A DNA stretch of 64,000 nt from DATLMR01 sp964615905 (GTDB lineage: Bacteria > Acidobacteriota > Blastocatellia > UBA7656), in the NCBI GenBank assembly GCA_964615905.1, contig CAZTUB010000009.1, positions 124,001-188,000 on the forward strand, given 5' to 3'. Below are positions 33,952 through 42,164 of this stretch, in pieces. Each line of letters begins with the position of its first letter. The first letter of the stretch is position 1. The notes beneath the pieces were generated by a model. It did no database searches. It saw only the letters and a program-made list of their open reading frames with translations, and was not told the DNA's origin. The position numbers and the translations under genes were made by a program.

Positions 33952-35025
33952 ATGTTAAAGAAGATGACGGCGACCGCAGCCGCGTTTGCAATGATCGCAA
34001 GCTTTGCCGTGTCGGCGCTGGCTCAGGACTGGGACCGGGCGGTCTCGCTCTTCAACCAGAAGCAGTACCGCCAGGCCGCGCGCGAGTTCCACGCGGTCCT
34101 AAAAGCAAACCCCGATTATTGGCAAGCGTGGTATTACATCGGAGCCAGCCACTTTCAGCTTCAAGGGTATGAAGACACGATAGACGCTTTTCAAAATTAC
34201 GTTCGCGGCGCGCAAAAGGATGAAAAGGCGCAGGCGCTGGGAAACTATTTCATAGGGCTTTCGCATTATCAGCTAAAGCAGTATGACAAGGCGATACCTC
34301 CGCTCGCGAGCCACATAGCGATCTCTGAACGGCTAAAGCAAAAGGTCGAGCCGACGGCGCGGGCGGCGCTGGGGCGGTCATATATCTTCACCGAAAAATT
34401 CAACGAGGCGATCCCCGTGCTCACCTCGGCTACGGGCGATATGAAGACCAACGCCAACAACTATTACTACATAGGCTACGCGCACCAGAAGCTTGGCCGC
34501 AGCGATCAGGCGATAGCCGCGCTCAACCAGGGTCTGGCCCTCGACCCGAAAGACGTTGATGCGCTGACACTGCTTGGCGACATATACATTTTGCAGTCGA
34601 GGCAGAGGCCGACGGCAGTGAAGCAGGCCATAACGGTCGGCGAGCGGTTACTGGCGGTGCAGGACACCGAGCGCGCGTGGGGGATGCTCGGCCAGGCATA
34701 TCTTTTCGATAAGCAGTATACGAAAGCGGCCCCGTTGCTTGAAAAGTTCGCGCGCGCGCACTCGGATTCAGCCGGGGCGTGGTACAACCTCGGCCTGGCC
34801 TACTCGCGGTCGGATCAATGGAAGCCAGCCGCGACCGCGCTTGAGCAGGCGGCAAAACTCGCGCCGACGAGCCTCGGCGTACTGCTTGAGCTAGGCTACG
34901 TCTACGAAAGCGATAAGCTGTACGATAAGGCGCTGCCCGTCTACGAGCGAGCATTTGAAGCCTCTGGCCGCAAGGACGAAACCGCTCGCGAAGCCATTCA
35001 GCGACTGAAACCTAGCAAACCTTAG
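33952..35025 (+). CDS. Secreted TPR protein
   Basis: The frame gives 357 residues from the ATG at 33952, with GGAG upstream; the open frame to 33847 only reads through the heptad repeat. Signal peptide MTATAAAFAMIASFAVSALAQ. Eight or so TPRs follow: WDRAVSLFNQKQYRQAAREFHAVLKANPDY, AWYYIGASHFQLQGYEDTIDAF, YYIGYAHQKLGRSDQAIAALNQGLALDPKD, AWYNLGLAYSRSDQWKPAATALEQAAKLAP. Likely periplasmic scaffold; partner unknown. Confidence 0.8.
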   Translation: MLKKMTATAAAFAMIASFAVSALAQDWDRAVSLFNQKQYRQAAREFHAVLKANPDYWQAWYYIGASHFQLQGYEDTIDAFQNYVRGAQKDEKAQALGNYFIGLSHYQLKQYDKAIPPLASHIAISERLKQKVEPTARAALGRSYIFTEKFNEAIPVLTSATGDMKTNANNYYYIGYAHQKLGRSDQAIAALNQGLALDPKDVDALTLLGDIYILQSRQRPTAVKQAITVGERLLAVQDTERAWGMLGQAYLFDKQYTKAAPLLEKFARAHSDSAGAWYNLGLAYSRSDQWKPAATALEQAAKLAPTSLGVLLELGYVYESDKLYDKALPVYERAFEASGRKDETAREAIQRLKPSKP

Positions 35026-35031
35026 AGGGAC

Positions 35032-35169
35032 GTGAACCGTAAACCGTGAACCGTGACAAGAAAGAAGAGGCGCGGCGCGGCTGCTTTTCTCTTTCTTGTC
35101 ACTTGTCACTTGTCACTTGTCACTCTCTTCTGACTTGTCACGGTTCACGGTTCACGGTTTACGATTTAC
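35032..35169. repeat. Heptad inverted-repeat element D (best-preserved copy)
   Basis: Left arm 35032-35059: GTGAACC, GTAAACC, GTGAACC, GTGACAA. Right arm: four TTGTCAC (35096-35123), an interruption, then TTGTCAC, GGTTCAC, GGTTCAC, GGTTTAC, GATTTAC (35135-35169). Arm order is mirrored. The outermost right unit, read on the minus strand as GTAAATC, provides the TAA stop of the DUF4432-type gene. It sits between convergent genes, 6 nt from the TPR gene stop. Confidence 0.92.
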
Positions 35170-36251
35170 GATCCTCTCACCACTTTTCCTGACGGCGTTA
35201 TCCCGCTGACGCCTTCCGCGCCTTCATAAGCCACCGCGAGTAGTTCTGCCTCGCGGCTTTCGCCTGCTCCGAGTTTTAACGCATCACCCGCCGCCGCCGC
35301 TTTTGCAAGCACGGGCAGCGTCGCGCAGGGTTCGAGCGCGATGTTATAAGTGGCGCTCCACCACGGATAATCGCGGCCGCCCCTGTAGACCTGCCAGAAC
35401 CACAGCACCTTGAAAAGGTCGGCCGGATAACGAAGCCCAAAGCCGACGCCTATGGATGTATTTGTCACGGCGTACCAGCCGTCGGCGATCCCTTCCAAAA
35501 ACGGCATGTCATGCGCGGCAGTGTCGAGGCCGGGGATTTGTGACAGGTCGATAGTCTCGCCGTTTAAGCCCTGGGCAAAAGGCCAGTCGCTCGTCTGGTC
35601 AGGCTTCAGGCGCGAAGTCGAAGGCGTCAAATCGGCAAAGGTGCGTATGCGACAAGGCGGCAGGTCGACGCGGCAATGCTCATCTATAAACGGGTGGCCG
35701 AATGCCGGATGATGCCCCCAGGTAAAATCGACCTCCTGGCCGCCCTCGTTCGTCACGCGCTCCGAAATCTTCAGAACGGCTTCGTTGCGGCGAAGGCTCA
35801 GGGTCTTTACAAGATGAAACGGCGTGCGGACGGTCCTGACTTCAAACCTAACTTCGATCTCATCGGGGTCGTCTTTTGTGATCGTGTATCGCCACGGAAG
35901 CAACAGCACTTCACCGTGCTGGCCTACCTCTGCCCCCTGATGCAGCGACAGCGCGCCGCAGTTCGGGAACAACTCTTGCCACCCGCCTTCGTAGTAGTCC
36001 ATGTGTGCGCCCGGAGCCCGCGCGCTCGTCGGGACAAAATGATCGCGCTCGCGCAACCCGACATAGCTGCGCCACATGAAGTCTACGTCGCGCGGCTTGT
36101 ACAAAAACTCATAGATGTCCGTACCCTTGTCGGCGATGATCGTGACGCGGAGCTTTTCATTCTCAAGCGCGACACAGCGGTAGCCCTGATAGACGAACTC
36201 CGTCAGGCGACACCCGTAATTGCGATTGTGATTGTATGTTTGATAGCCCAT
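35166..36251 (-). CDS. Aldose-epimerase-like protein (DUF4432 type)
   Basis: The frame gives 361 residues of galactose-mutarotase fold. Marks: LRVTIIADKGTDIYEFLYKPRDVDFMW, GGWQELFPNCG, EISERVTNEG-like LKISERVTNEGGQEVDFTWGHHPAFG with the paired His, and LWFWQVYRGGRDYPWW. The His pair and the acid region fit a sugar-binding epimerase site, but activity cannot be told. The start codon forms one end of a palindrome shared with queC. The TAA stop comes from heptad element D. Confidence 0.8.
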   Translation of the reverse strand: MGYQTYNHNRNYGCRLTEFVYQGYRCVALENEKLRVTIIADKGTDIYEFLYKPRDVDFMWRSYVGLRERDHFVPTSARAPGAHMDYYEGGWQELFPNCGALSLHQGAEVGQHGEVLLLPWRYTITKDDPDEIEVRFEVRTVRTPFHLVKTLSLRRNEAVLKISERVTNEGGQEVDFTWGHHPAFGHPFIDEHCRVDLPPCRIRTFADLTPSTSRLKPDQTSDWPFAQGLNGETIDLSQIPGLDTAAHDMPFLEGIADGWYAVTNTSIGVGFGLRYPADLFKVLWFWQVYRGGRDYPWWSATYNIALEPCATLPVLAKAAAAGDALKLGAGESREAELLAVAYEGAEGVSGITPSGKVVRGS

Positions 36252-36284
36252 AACGCTCCCCAGTGTATACTGGGGAGCGTTATG
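36249..36284. promoter_or_regulatory. Palindrome linking two divergent start codons
   Basis: CATAACGCTCCCCAGT at 36249-36264 is the exact reverse complement of 36269-36284; the loop is GTAT. The left end is the start codon of the epimerase-like gene on the minus strand and the right end is the ATG of queC, so both genes have the same upstream bases and the same GGGGAG ribosome binding site. Only 30 bp lie between the two start codons, too few for two ordinary promoters, so these must overlap the coding regions. Confidence 0.85.
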
Positions 36285-36977
36285 AATGAAAAGAAAAGAG
36301 CGGTTGTGTTACTGAGCGGCGGGTTGGATTCGACCACTGCGCTCGCGGTCGCGGTCGCGGAAGGCTATGCGCCCTACGCGATGTCGTTTCGTTACGGTCA
36401 GCGCCACACAATCGAGCTTGAGAGCGCATCGAGGGTGGCCGGGAGCCTGGGAGCAGTAGAGCATAAGATCATCAATATCGACCTCGCCTCGATTGGCGGG
36501 TCCGCACTCACAAACCTCGCCGAAATCCCAAAGTCGCGATCTCTAGACGAGATGGAATCCTCTATCCCCGTGACATACGTTCCGGCCCGAAACACGATCT
36601 TTCTCTCACTGGCGCTGGCGTGGGCCGAAGCGATTGCCGCCGAGGATATTTTCCTCGGCGTCAACGCGCTCGATTACAGCGGCTATCCCGATTGCCGCCC
36701 CGAATATATCGAAGCCTTCGAGCGGATGGCGAACCTCGCCACAAAAGCAGGGGTCGAACAACGGCTTCGATTCAAAGTCCACACGCCGCTGATTCATATG
36801 ACTAAAGCGGAGATTATAAAGACGGGCCTCGCGCTTGGGGTCGATTACTCGTTGACGCATAGCTGCTACGACCCGTCACACGGGGGGCGGCCCTGCGGCG
36901 AGTGCGACAGTTGCCTGCTGCGAGCAAAAGGGTTTGCGGAAGCGGGCACGGTCGATCCTTTAGTCGCGGAAACGTGA
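36282..36977 (+). CDS. queC: 7-cyano-7-deazaguanine synthase
   Basis: The frame gives 231 residues from MNEKKRAVV; the upstream part of the frame back to 35676 is antisense to the epimerase-like gene. QueC makes preQ0 from 7-carboxy-7-deazaguanine, ATP and ammonia for queuosine. Seen: PP-loop LLSGGLDSTTAL (SGGLDS), SFRYGQRHTIEL, VPARNTIFLSLALAWAEA, GVNALDYSGYPDCRPEYIEAFE, and the zinc site SCYDP...RPCGECDSC. Its end overlaps the RDD gene on the other strand by 18 bp. No other queuosine gene lies in the window. Confidence 0.95.
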   Translation: MNEKKRAVVLLSGGLDSTTALAVAVAEGYAPYAMSFRYGQRHTIELESASRVAGSLGAVEHKIINIDLASIGGSALTNLAEIPKSRSLDEMESSIPVTYVPARNTIFLSLALAWAEAIAAEDIFLGVNALDYSGYPDCRPEYIEAFERMANLATKAGVEQRLRFKVHTPLIHMTKAEIIKTGLALGVDYSLTHSCYDPSHGGRPCGECDSCLLRAKGFAEAGTVDPLVAET

Positions 36978-37745
36978 TCGGATGCGCTGCTGTCGCTCGA
37001 TCTCTTCGAGGATGGTTTCAGCCGGGTGCTGGTCAGGGGCTATCCCTAGCTTTAAGGCCAGGGGGTGAGCGATGCGCGTTGCAAGCTGCGTTCGGTTGGT
37101 ATCGGTAAGCTCGTACCTGCGCTTTAGGAATGTCTCGACCGCGCGCAGCTCTCGCTCTGTAAGCTGGCGTATGTCCGCGCTAAACGGCGCAACTCGCTCG
37201 GCGCGCTGCTGCTCGATCTCGGAAATCTTTATGATCTGATCGAGCGAGGGGGCCTCTGTCGCGCGCTCTTTTACGACCACGGTTCCGGCCACATAATCCC
37301 CAACGCGTTTCGAGCGCGGGCTGAAGATTATCGCAACCACCCCGATGGCGTAAGAGAGGAAAGGCTGGAGGTCGAGCGCCACGCGAAGCAGGTTTCGCAC
37401 GAAGACTTCGAAGAACCTTACGGGTCGCCCGTCTTCGCGCACGACGCGCAAACGCATGATCCGCTTGCCCGGAGTCTGGCCGCTCCAGATTGTCTCGAAA
37501 AAGACGAAGTACCCCCAGTAGATGGTGAACACGAGCAGCACCGTGAGCGCGGCGGTCCAGGTGTCCATCCCGTCGAGCAGGCTCCAGCTGCTCATAATCC
37601 CGGCTATGACGAAGACCCCCAGCCCCGCGCCCAGTTGTATCAAGTGGTCAATAGCGGCAGCCAGAAACCGGTTGCCGACGTTGGCGAGCACATAATGAAT
37701 CTCTACTCGCTCAGGCGTTTCGATTACCAGTTCATCATCTAGCAT
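36960..37745 (-). CDS. RDD-family membrane protein
   Basis: The frame gives 261 residues. The RDD signature is present as VGNRFLAAAIDHLIQ with Arg and Asp in the first membrane helix, then three membrane segments and TPGKRIMRLRVVREDGRPV. After RSKRVGDYVAGTVVV a long cytoplasmic helical tail (about 165-261, rich in Glu/Arg) is atypical of the shortest family members. Role unknown; RDD proteins are membrane proteins linked to transport or stress. It overlaps the queC end on the opposite strand. Confidence 0.88.
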   Translation of the reverse strand: MLDDELVIETPERVEIHYVLANVGNRFLAAAIDHLIQLGAGLGVFVIAGIMSSWSLLDGMDTWTAALTVLLVFTIYWGYFVFFETIWSGQTPGKRIMRLRVVREDGRPVRFFEVFVRNLLRVALDLQPFLSYAIGVVAIIFSPRSKRVGDYVAGTVVVKERATEAPSLDQIIKISEIEQQRAERVAPFSADIRQLTERELRAVETFLKRRYELTDTNRTQLATRIAHPLALKLGIAPDQHPAETILEEIERQQRIRSRFRD

Positions 37746-37767
37746 GTTTTCTCAGAGCTGCAGGGGC

Positions 37768-37881
37768 GTGAACCGTGAACCGTAAACCGTGACAAGAAAG
37801 TCAAGATGCCGGGCGTGGCACTCTTCTCTGGCTTGTCACGGTTTACGGTTCACGGTTCACGGTTTATGGTTTACGCTTCAC
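37768..37881. repeat. Heptad inverted-repeat element E
   Basis: Left arm 37768-37795: GTGAACC, GTGAACC, GTAAACC, GTGACAA. Right arm 37833-37881: TTGTCAC, GGTTTAC, GGTTCAC, GGTTCAC, GGTTTAT, GGTTTAC, GCTTCAC. The last two units on the right, read on the minus strand, code for the end of Tmk (Arg-Glu-Ala) and its TAA stop (37871-37873). It begins 22 bp upstream of the RDD gene start. Confidence 0.92.
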
Positions 37882-38512
37882 GGCTTTCCAGTCTTTCAAT
37901 GACCAGCGCGAGCGCGCGGCGATGTGTATCTTCGAGCGACCCGGAAGCGTCGATGACGCGGACTCGCTCAGGGTGTTGGGCCGCGATCTTCAGGTAGCCT
38001 TCGCGAACGCGGCGGTGAAAGTCCATCCCTTCTTCGTCAACCGCGCCAAGCCACCCGCCGACAGGGCGCGCGTTCAACCGCGCGCGGGCGATCTCAGGGT
38101 CTACGTCAAACAACAGCGTCAGGTCGGGCGCTATATTGTCGGTCGCGTAACGGTTCACCTGCTCGACCATATCCAGGTCGAGCCCGCGCCCGTACCCTTG
38201 AAACGCGACGGTCGAATCGGCGTGCCGGTCCGAGATTACGATTCGCCCGGCGGCCACGGCGGGCTTTATCACGCTGGCTATGTGCTGCGAGCGGGCCGCC
38301 GACATCAAAAAAAGCTCCACCTCCGGGACCACGTCGACGCTCACGTCGGCAAGCATTATGTCGCGAATACGCTCGCCGACGGCGGTCCCGCCGGGCTCGC
38401 GCGTCGTTATACAGTCGAGCGCGCTCGCTCGTAGCGCCTCCGCGATAAGCTTGAGGTGAGTGCTCTTCCCGCAGCCGTCGATGCCTTCAAGCGTTATAAA
38501 CATTCCGCGCAT
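37871..38512 (-). CDS. tmk: Thymidylate kinase
   Basis: The frame gives 213 residues. Tmk phosphorylates dTMP to dTDP. Visible: P-loop EGIDGCGKST (residues 9-18), TTREPGGTAVGERIRDIML, the DR motif in VISDRHADSTVAFQGYGRG, and DLTLLFDVDPEIARARLNAR before the lid. Start may be the first or the fourth codon (MRGMFI). The C-terminal residues and stop fall in heptad element E, so the extreme C-terminus is probably repeat-derived. Confidence 0.95.
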   Translation of the reverse strand: MRGMFITLEGIDGCGKSTHLKLIAEALRASALDCITTREPGGTAVGERIRDIMLADVSVDVVPEVELFLMSAARSQHIASVIKPAVAAGRIVISDRHADSTVAFQGYGRGLDLDMVEQVNRYATDNIAPDLTLLFDVDPEIARARLNARPVGGWLGAVDEEGMDFHRRVREGYLKIAAQHPERVRVIDASGSLEDTHRRALALVIERLESREA

Positions 38513-38621
38513 ACAGTCACAGGCTTATAAAAAATCCGCAGGTAAAAATGGTCAGGCTGCCGTATCGATGAACGGCAGCCCGGAAGTGCATAAGTGTTTT
38601 CGCAAGGCGAGAAGCAAAGCG

Positions 38622-38945
38622 TCAGGAACGCTCCTGTCCGGCCGACGCGCCCGGCGGCCCCGACTGCTGGTCCTGGTGGTGTTCGCGGTCGGGTATTGTA
38701 CGAGGTGCGTGGTGAAAATCGCGGCCTCCGCCACGAGGCAGCGACACTGTAGAGATGGCGTGCTTGAAGATTAACTGCTCCTGCGACCCGGCCTCCAGGA
38801 TCACAGAATACTTATCGAAACTCTTGATCCGCCCCGTCAGCTTGACCCCGCTCATCAAGTAGATAGTAACGTTGCTTCGCTCCTTGCGGGCACTATTTAG
38901 AAAGCTGTCTTGGATTGTATTTTGTTGTTGTGTTGGTTTTTCCAT
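38622..38945 (-). CDS. hfq: RNA chaperone Hfq
   Basis: The frame gives 107 residues. The Sm fold covers about 9-72: NTIQDSFLNSARKERSNVTIYLMSGVKLTGRIKSFDKYSVIL (Sm1), then IFKHAISTVSLP (Sm2; YKHAIS in the classical protein). Hfq hexamers bind small RNAs and A-rich mRNA tails. A 35-residue polar tail (GGGRDFHHAPRTIPDREHHQ...) is likely disordered. GGGGAG lies upstream of the ATG. Confidence 0.95.
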   Translation of the reverse strand: MEKPTQQQNTIQDSFLNSARKERSNVTIYLMSGVKLTGRIKSFDKYSVILEAGSQEQLIFKHAISTVSLPRGGGRDFHHAPRTIPDREHHQDQQSGPPGASAGQERS

Positions 38946-39182
38946 TTAAGTGACTCCCCAGGCAAAAGTTTATAGGGTGATTGAAACCTAACATAATCAA
39001 CTCTGTGCAAGCAAGGCTATGAATATTAAGAAAATAGCCGGAATTTCAGAACCGGCCCCGTAACCAGTTCTCGCCCGGCAGGCGGCCCCGTTTATGACTT
39101 TCAATTCCTGCCTTCTGCTTGACACCCGCCTGTCGATTGCCTAAAAGTTTAAGTTTGATCTTTAGCCGAAGGAGGCCCCCGC

Positions 39183-40199
39183 TTGTTTATCCTAAGACCT
39201 TCGTCTCCCTTCAAACTCGGCGAGCCTGCAACCGAGCCCGCGCGCGATGCGGAGGAGAGGCCCGAACAAGAGGTACTGGCCGTCGCCGTCCCTGTCGAAG
39301 AGAAGCCTGACGAGCCCTACGTAGACCTGGGGCTGCCTATACCGGAGAGCTACAACGTGGACATACTGCGGGCGATGATACAGGACCCGTTCCACATCTT
39401 TATTTACTGGGAGGTCCGCGACGAGAACCTCAAGGCGCTGACAAAATATTTCTCGCCGGAAGAAGCGGCGCGGTTTCAAACAACGCTGAAGCTCACGGAA
39501 CTGACGGGCGGGCACGAAGCACACTTTAATGTTGCGGCGAGGGGCCGCTACTGGATGATGGTCTTCCCGGACCGCGAGTACGAGTTCGAGATGGGCGTGC
39601 GCTCGCGCGAGCACGGCTATATATCGCTGCTGCGGTCGAACCGCGTCCGCACGCCGCGCGGTACCGTGTCGCCCGTGACCGCAGACGAGCACGAGTACCG
39701 CATGAGCCCGCCGGTCTTTGCCGGCATCATAGAGGCTTCGGGTTTCGGGGCCGATCAGTCGATGAACTTGACCGTGGCAGGCGCGACCGGCGTCGCGCCG
39801 CAAGATAATCTGGTGAAGAGGTCGATTTCGATGCTTCCCGAACCGGTTCGACAAGCCGTCTTTGCCGCGAGCACCGGCGAAGAATTGACGCTTGAGATGA
39901 TCGGGGAGTTTAACGAACCGCTCAAGAGCGAGCTTATGAAGCTTTTTGAAGCGACCGACGGGCGCATCGCCTCTGTCGGGTTGATGCATTACCTGCCTGA
40001 GCTGTTGCGCGAGGTCATAGACGATGACAGGGAGTGGATAGGCGACCACCTTCACCCTGTACATTTCACGCCGCGATTTATTCAGGGCTCATCGGAATTC
40101 ACGACCTGGCTCGAAGAGCTTCGCTGGCCCCGACAACCGCGCCTGCCGTCTAGCCCGACTTTGCTTCGTGGGCAAAACCGGACTGCCGACCGACGATAA
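39183..40199 (+). CDS. DUF4912-domain protein
   Basis: The frame gives 338 residues from a TTG, supported by AAGGAGG upstream; there is no other start codon well placed. Residues about 50-180 match DUF4912: LPIPESYNVDILRAMIQDPFHIFIYWEV, then FNVAARGRYWMMVFPDREYEFEMGVR and LLRSNRVRTPRGTVSP. This is a carbohydrate-binding-like beta sandwich. The C-terminal half is charged and not family-specific. The GH57 gene starts 55 bp downstream on the same strand, and the same pairing is known in other phyla, so a role in glycogen or polysaccharide metabolism is likely. Confidence 0.8.
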   Translation: MFILRPSSPFKLGEPATEPARDAEERPEQEVLAVAVPVEEKPDEPYVDLGLPIPESYNVDILRAMIQDPFHIFIYWEVRDENLKALTKYFSPEEAARFQTTLKLTELTGGHEAHFNVAARGRYWMMVFPDREYEFEMGVRSREHGYISLLRSNRVRTPRGTVSPVTADEHEYRMSPPVFAGIIEASGFGADQSMNLTVAGATGVAPQDNLVKRSISMLPEPVRQAVFAASTGEELTLEMIGEFNEPLKSELMKLFEATDGRIASVGLMHYLPELLREVIDDDREWIGDHLHPVHFTPRFIQGSSEFTTWLEELRWPRQPRLPSSPTLLRGQNRTADRR

Positions 40200-40254
40200 T
40201 CGATAGTGACAGGGCGGGTGCGGCTACCCCGGCCGGTCATTCATCGCGAGGATT

Positions 40255-41844
40255 ATGGAACAAGGACTGCTCGCCATCATACTGCACGCGCATCTTCCTT
40301 TTGTGCGCCACCCGGAATACCCGGAGTTTCTCGAAGAAGAGTGGCTCTTTGAGGCCATAAGCGAGACATATATCCCGCTGCTCAGCGTGCTTGAGGGCGC
40401 GGCGACAGACCGCATCCCCGCGCGCATAACGATGGGGCTGACCCCGCCGCTTTGCGAGATGCTAGCGGACCCGTTGTTGCAGCAACGCTACCTGAATCAC
40501 GTCACAAAGCTTGTCGAGTTGTCGGCCAAAGAGATCGAGCGGACGCGCAACCTTCACCCCGGCATGCACGAGACGGCACAGATGTATTTCCGCCACTTCA
40601 CGGCCGCACGCGACAGGTTCGAGAACCGCTATAACCGGAACATCTTGAGCGGATTTCGCGCGCTCCAGGACGAGGGGGTTATAGACATCATCACTTCGGG
40701 GGCGACGCACGGGTTCTTGCCGCTCATGACGCGGCCGGAAGCGCGGCGCGCGCAGATAGAGGTCGGACGCCGAAACTACATCAAGCACTTTGGACGCGAG
40801 CCGCGCGGCATATGGCTGCCGGAGTGCGCATACACGGAAGGCATAGACGAGCTGCTCGCGCGTGCCGGGATACGTTTTTTCATAGTCGATGCGCACGCCA
40901 TAATGTTCGGGCACCCGCAGCCGCGTCGCGGCATATACGCGCCGACCGTGACGCCCGCGGGCGTGGCCGCCTTCGCGCGCGATGTCGAGACGAGCGAGCA
41001 GGTATGGTCGGCGGAGGTCGGCTATCCGGGCGACCCGGACTATCGCGAGTTTTACCGCGACCTAGGGTTTGACGGCGATTACGAGGACGTAAAACCCTAC
41101 CTGCACAGCGACGGGGTCCGCCGCAACCTTGGGATCAAATATTACAGGGTGACGGGCAGGGTCGATCTCGGCGCAAAAGAGCCCTACGTCCCTTCGTGGG
41201 CCGAGATAAAGGCCGCGTCTCACGCAGGCCACTTTCTTCAAAATCGCCAGGAGCAGGGCCGCAAGCTGAACACCGTGCTTGGGCGAAAGCCTCTTATCGT
41301 TTCGCCTTATGATGCGGAGCTGTACGGCCACTGGTGGTTTGAGGGGCCACAGTTTTTGAACTTCCTGATTCGCAAGATTCACTTCGATCAATCGGAAATC
41401 CGGCTGGCGACGCCGCTCGACTATCTTGCGGAGTACCCGAATAACCAGCGCCAGCACCTTGCCACCTCTTCGTGGGGGGCCGAAGGGTATTACAGGGTCT
41501 GGATCAACAACGAAACCGAGTGGATTTACCTGCACCAGCACATAGCCGAAGACCGTATGATAGAGCTTGCGCGGCGGTTTCCGAAGGCCGAAGGCGCGAC
41601 AGAGCGGGCGCTCAAGCAGGCGGCGCGCGAACTGCTGCTGGCAGAATCGTCCGACTGGGCCTTTATCATAACTACAGCCACCTCCGTGCAATATGCCAAG
41701 AAGCGTTTCCGCGACCACATACACCGCTTCAACAAGCTTTACGATATGATACTGAGCCAGGAGATAGACACCGCCTGGCTCGCAGAAGTCGAGGCGATGG
41801 ACAACATCTTCCCTGAGATCGACTACCACTCTGCGTACGGCTAA
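40255..41844 (+). CDS. GH57-family enzyme (1,4-alpha-glucan branching enzyme type)
   Basis: The frame gives 529 residues. The family marks are LHAHLPFVRHPEY (HAHLP), SGATHGFLPLM, GIWLPECAY with the nucleophile Glu190, and SPYDAELYGHWWFEGP with the acid Asp353. DUF1957-like C-terminal helices follow (about 430-529). These enzymes build or trim alpha-1,6 branches in glycogen. GAGG is well placed before the ATG. The DUF4912 gene just upstream is probably in the same operon. Confidence 0.9.
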   Translation: MEQGLLAIILHAHLPFVRHPEYPEFLEEEWLFEAISETYIPLLSVLEGAATDRIPARITMGLTPPLCEMLADPLLQQRYLNHVTKLVELSAKEIERTRNLHPGMHETAQMYFRHFTAARDRFENRYNRNILSGFRALQDEGVIDIITSGATHGFLPLMTRPEARRAQIEVGRRNYIKHFGREPRGIWLPECAYTEGIDELLARAGIRFFIVDAHAIMFGHPQPRRGIYAPTVTPAGVAAFARDVETSEQVWSAEVGYPGDPDYREFYRDLGFDGDYEDVKPYLHSDGVRRNLGIKYYRVTGRVDLGAKEPYVPSWAEIKAASHAGHFLQNRQEQGRKLNTVLGRKPLIVSPYDAELYGHWWFEGPQFLNFLIRKIHFDQSEIRLATPLDYLAEYPNNQRQHLATSSWGAEGYYRVWINNETEWIYLHQHIAEDRMIELARRFPKAEGATERALKQAARELLLAESSDWAFIITTATSVQYAKKRFRDHIHRFNKLYDMILSQEIDTAWLAEVEAMDNIFPEIDYHSAYG

Positions 41845-42164
41845 GCGTAACTCTTTTGCAATAACTTCCCGAATAGTTTCTGTTGTATATTGCACCAAGC
41901 ATTTTGGGTGGGTAGTGAAGGGGGAAGTGGACGCCCTCCTTCCGCCTCTTGGCCGAATCGAAAGAAAAAAACAGCACTAATACTGAGGACTGAGCGTGGA
42001 TGCCGGTTCTCAGTTTTTCTTTTTCACAGCGATATTCGTTCGATCAAAGTTCACGCCGATGTACTGATACGCGCCACACACGTCTCGAAACACGCCAATT
42101 TTCAAGCTAAAACCCCCTCGTGCCTTAGCAACCGGTGGCACTCTGTTTGCAATTTTCATATTCG
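41845..42164. other. Intergenic region with terminator
   Basis: This stretch of 320 bp between the GH57 gene and the next secreted-protein gene holds the hairpin at 41989-42026 and no supported CDS. Confidence 0.5.
41989..42026 (+). terminator. Candidate terminator downstream of GH57 gene
   Basis: ACTGAG (41989-41994) pairs with CTCAGT (42009-42014), then TTTTTCTTTTTC follows. The left side is part of a GAGGACTGAG motif that recurs near three other hairpins in the window. Confidence 0.65.

Noticed and set aside
35676..36281. N-terminal extension of the queC frame
   Set aside because: It overlaps the epimerase-like gene in antisense; the ATG at 36282 has a ribosome binding site and gives the normal QueC length.
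36252..36281. Ordinary rho-independent terminator
   Set aside because: It lies between two divergent starts, not after a gene, and has no T-run.
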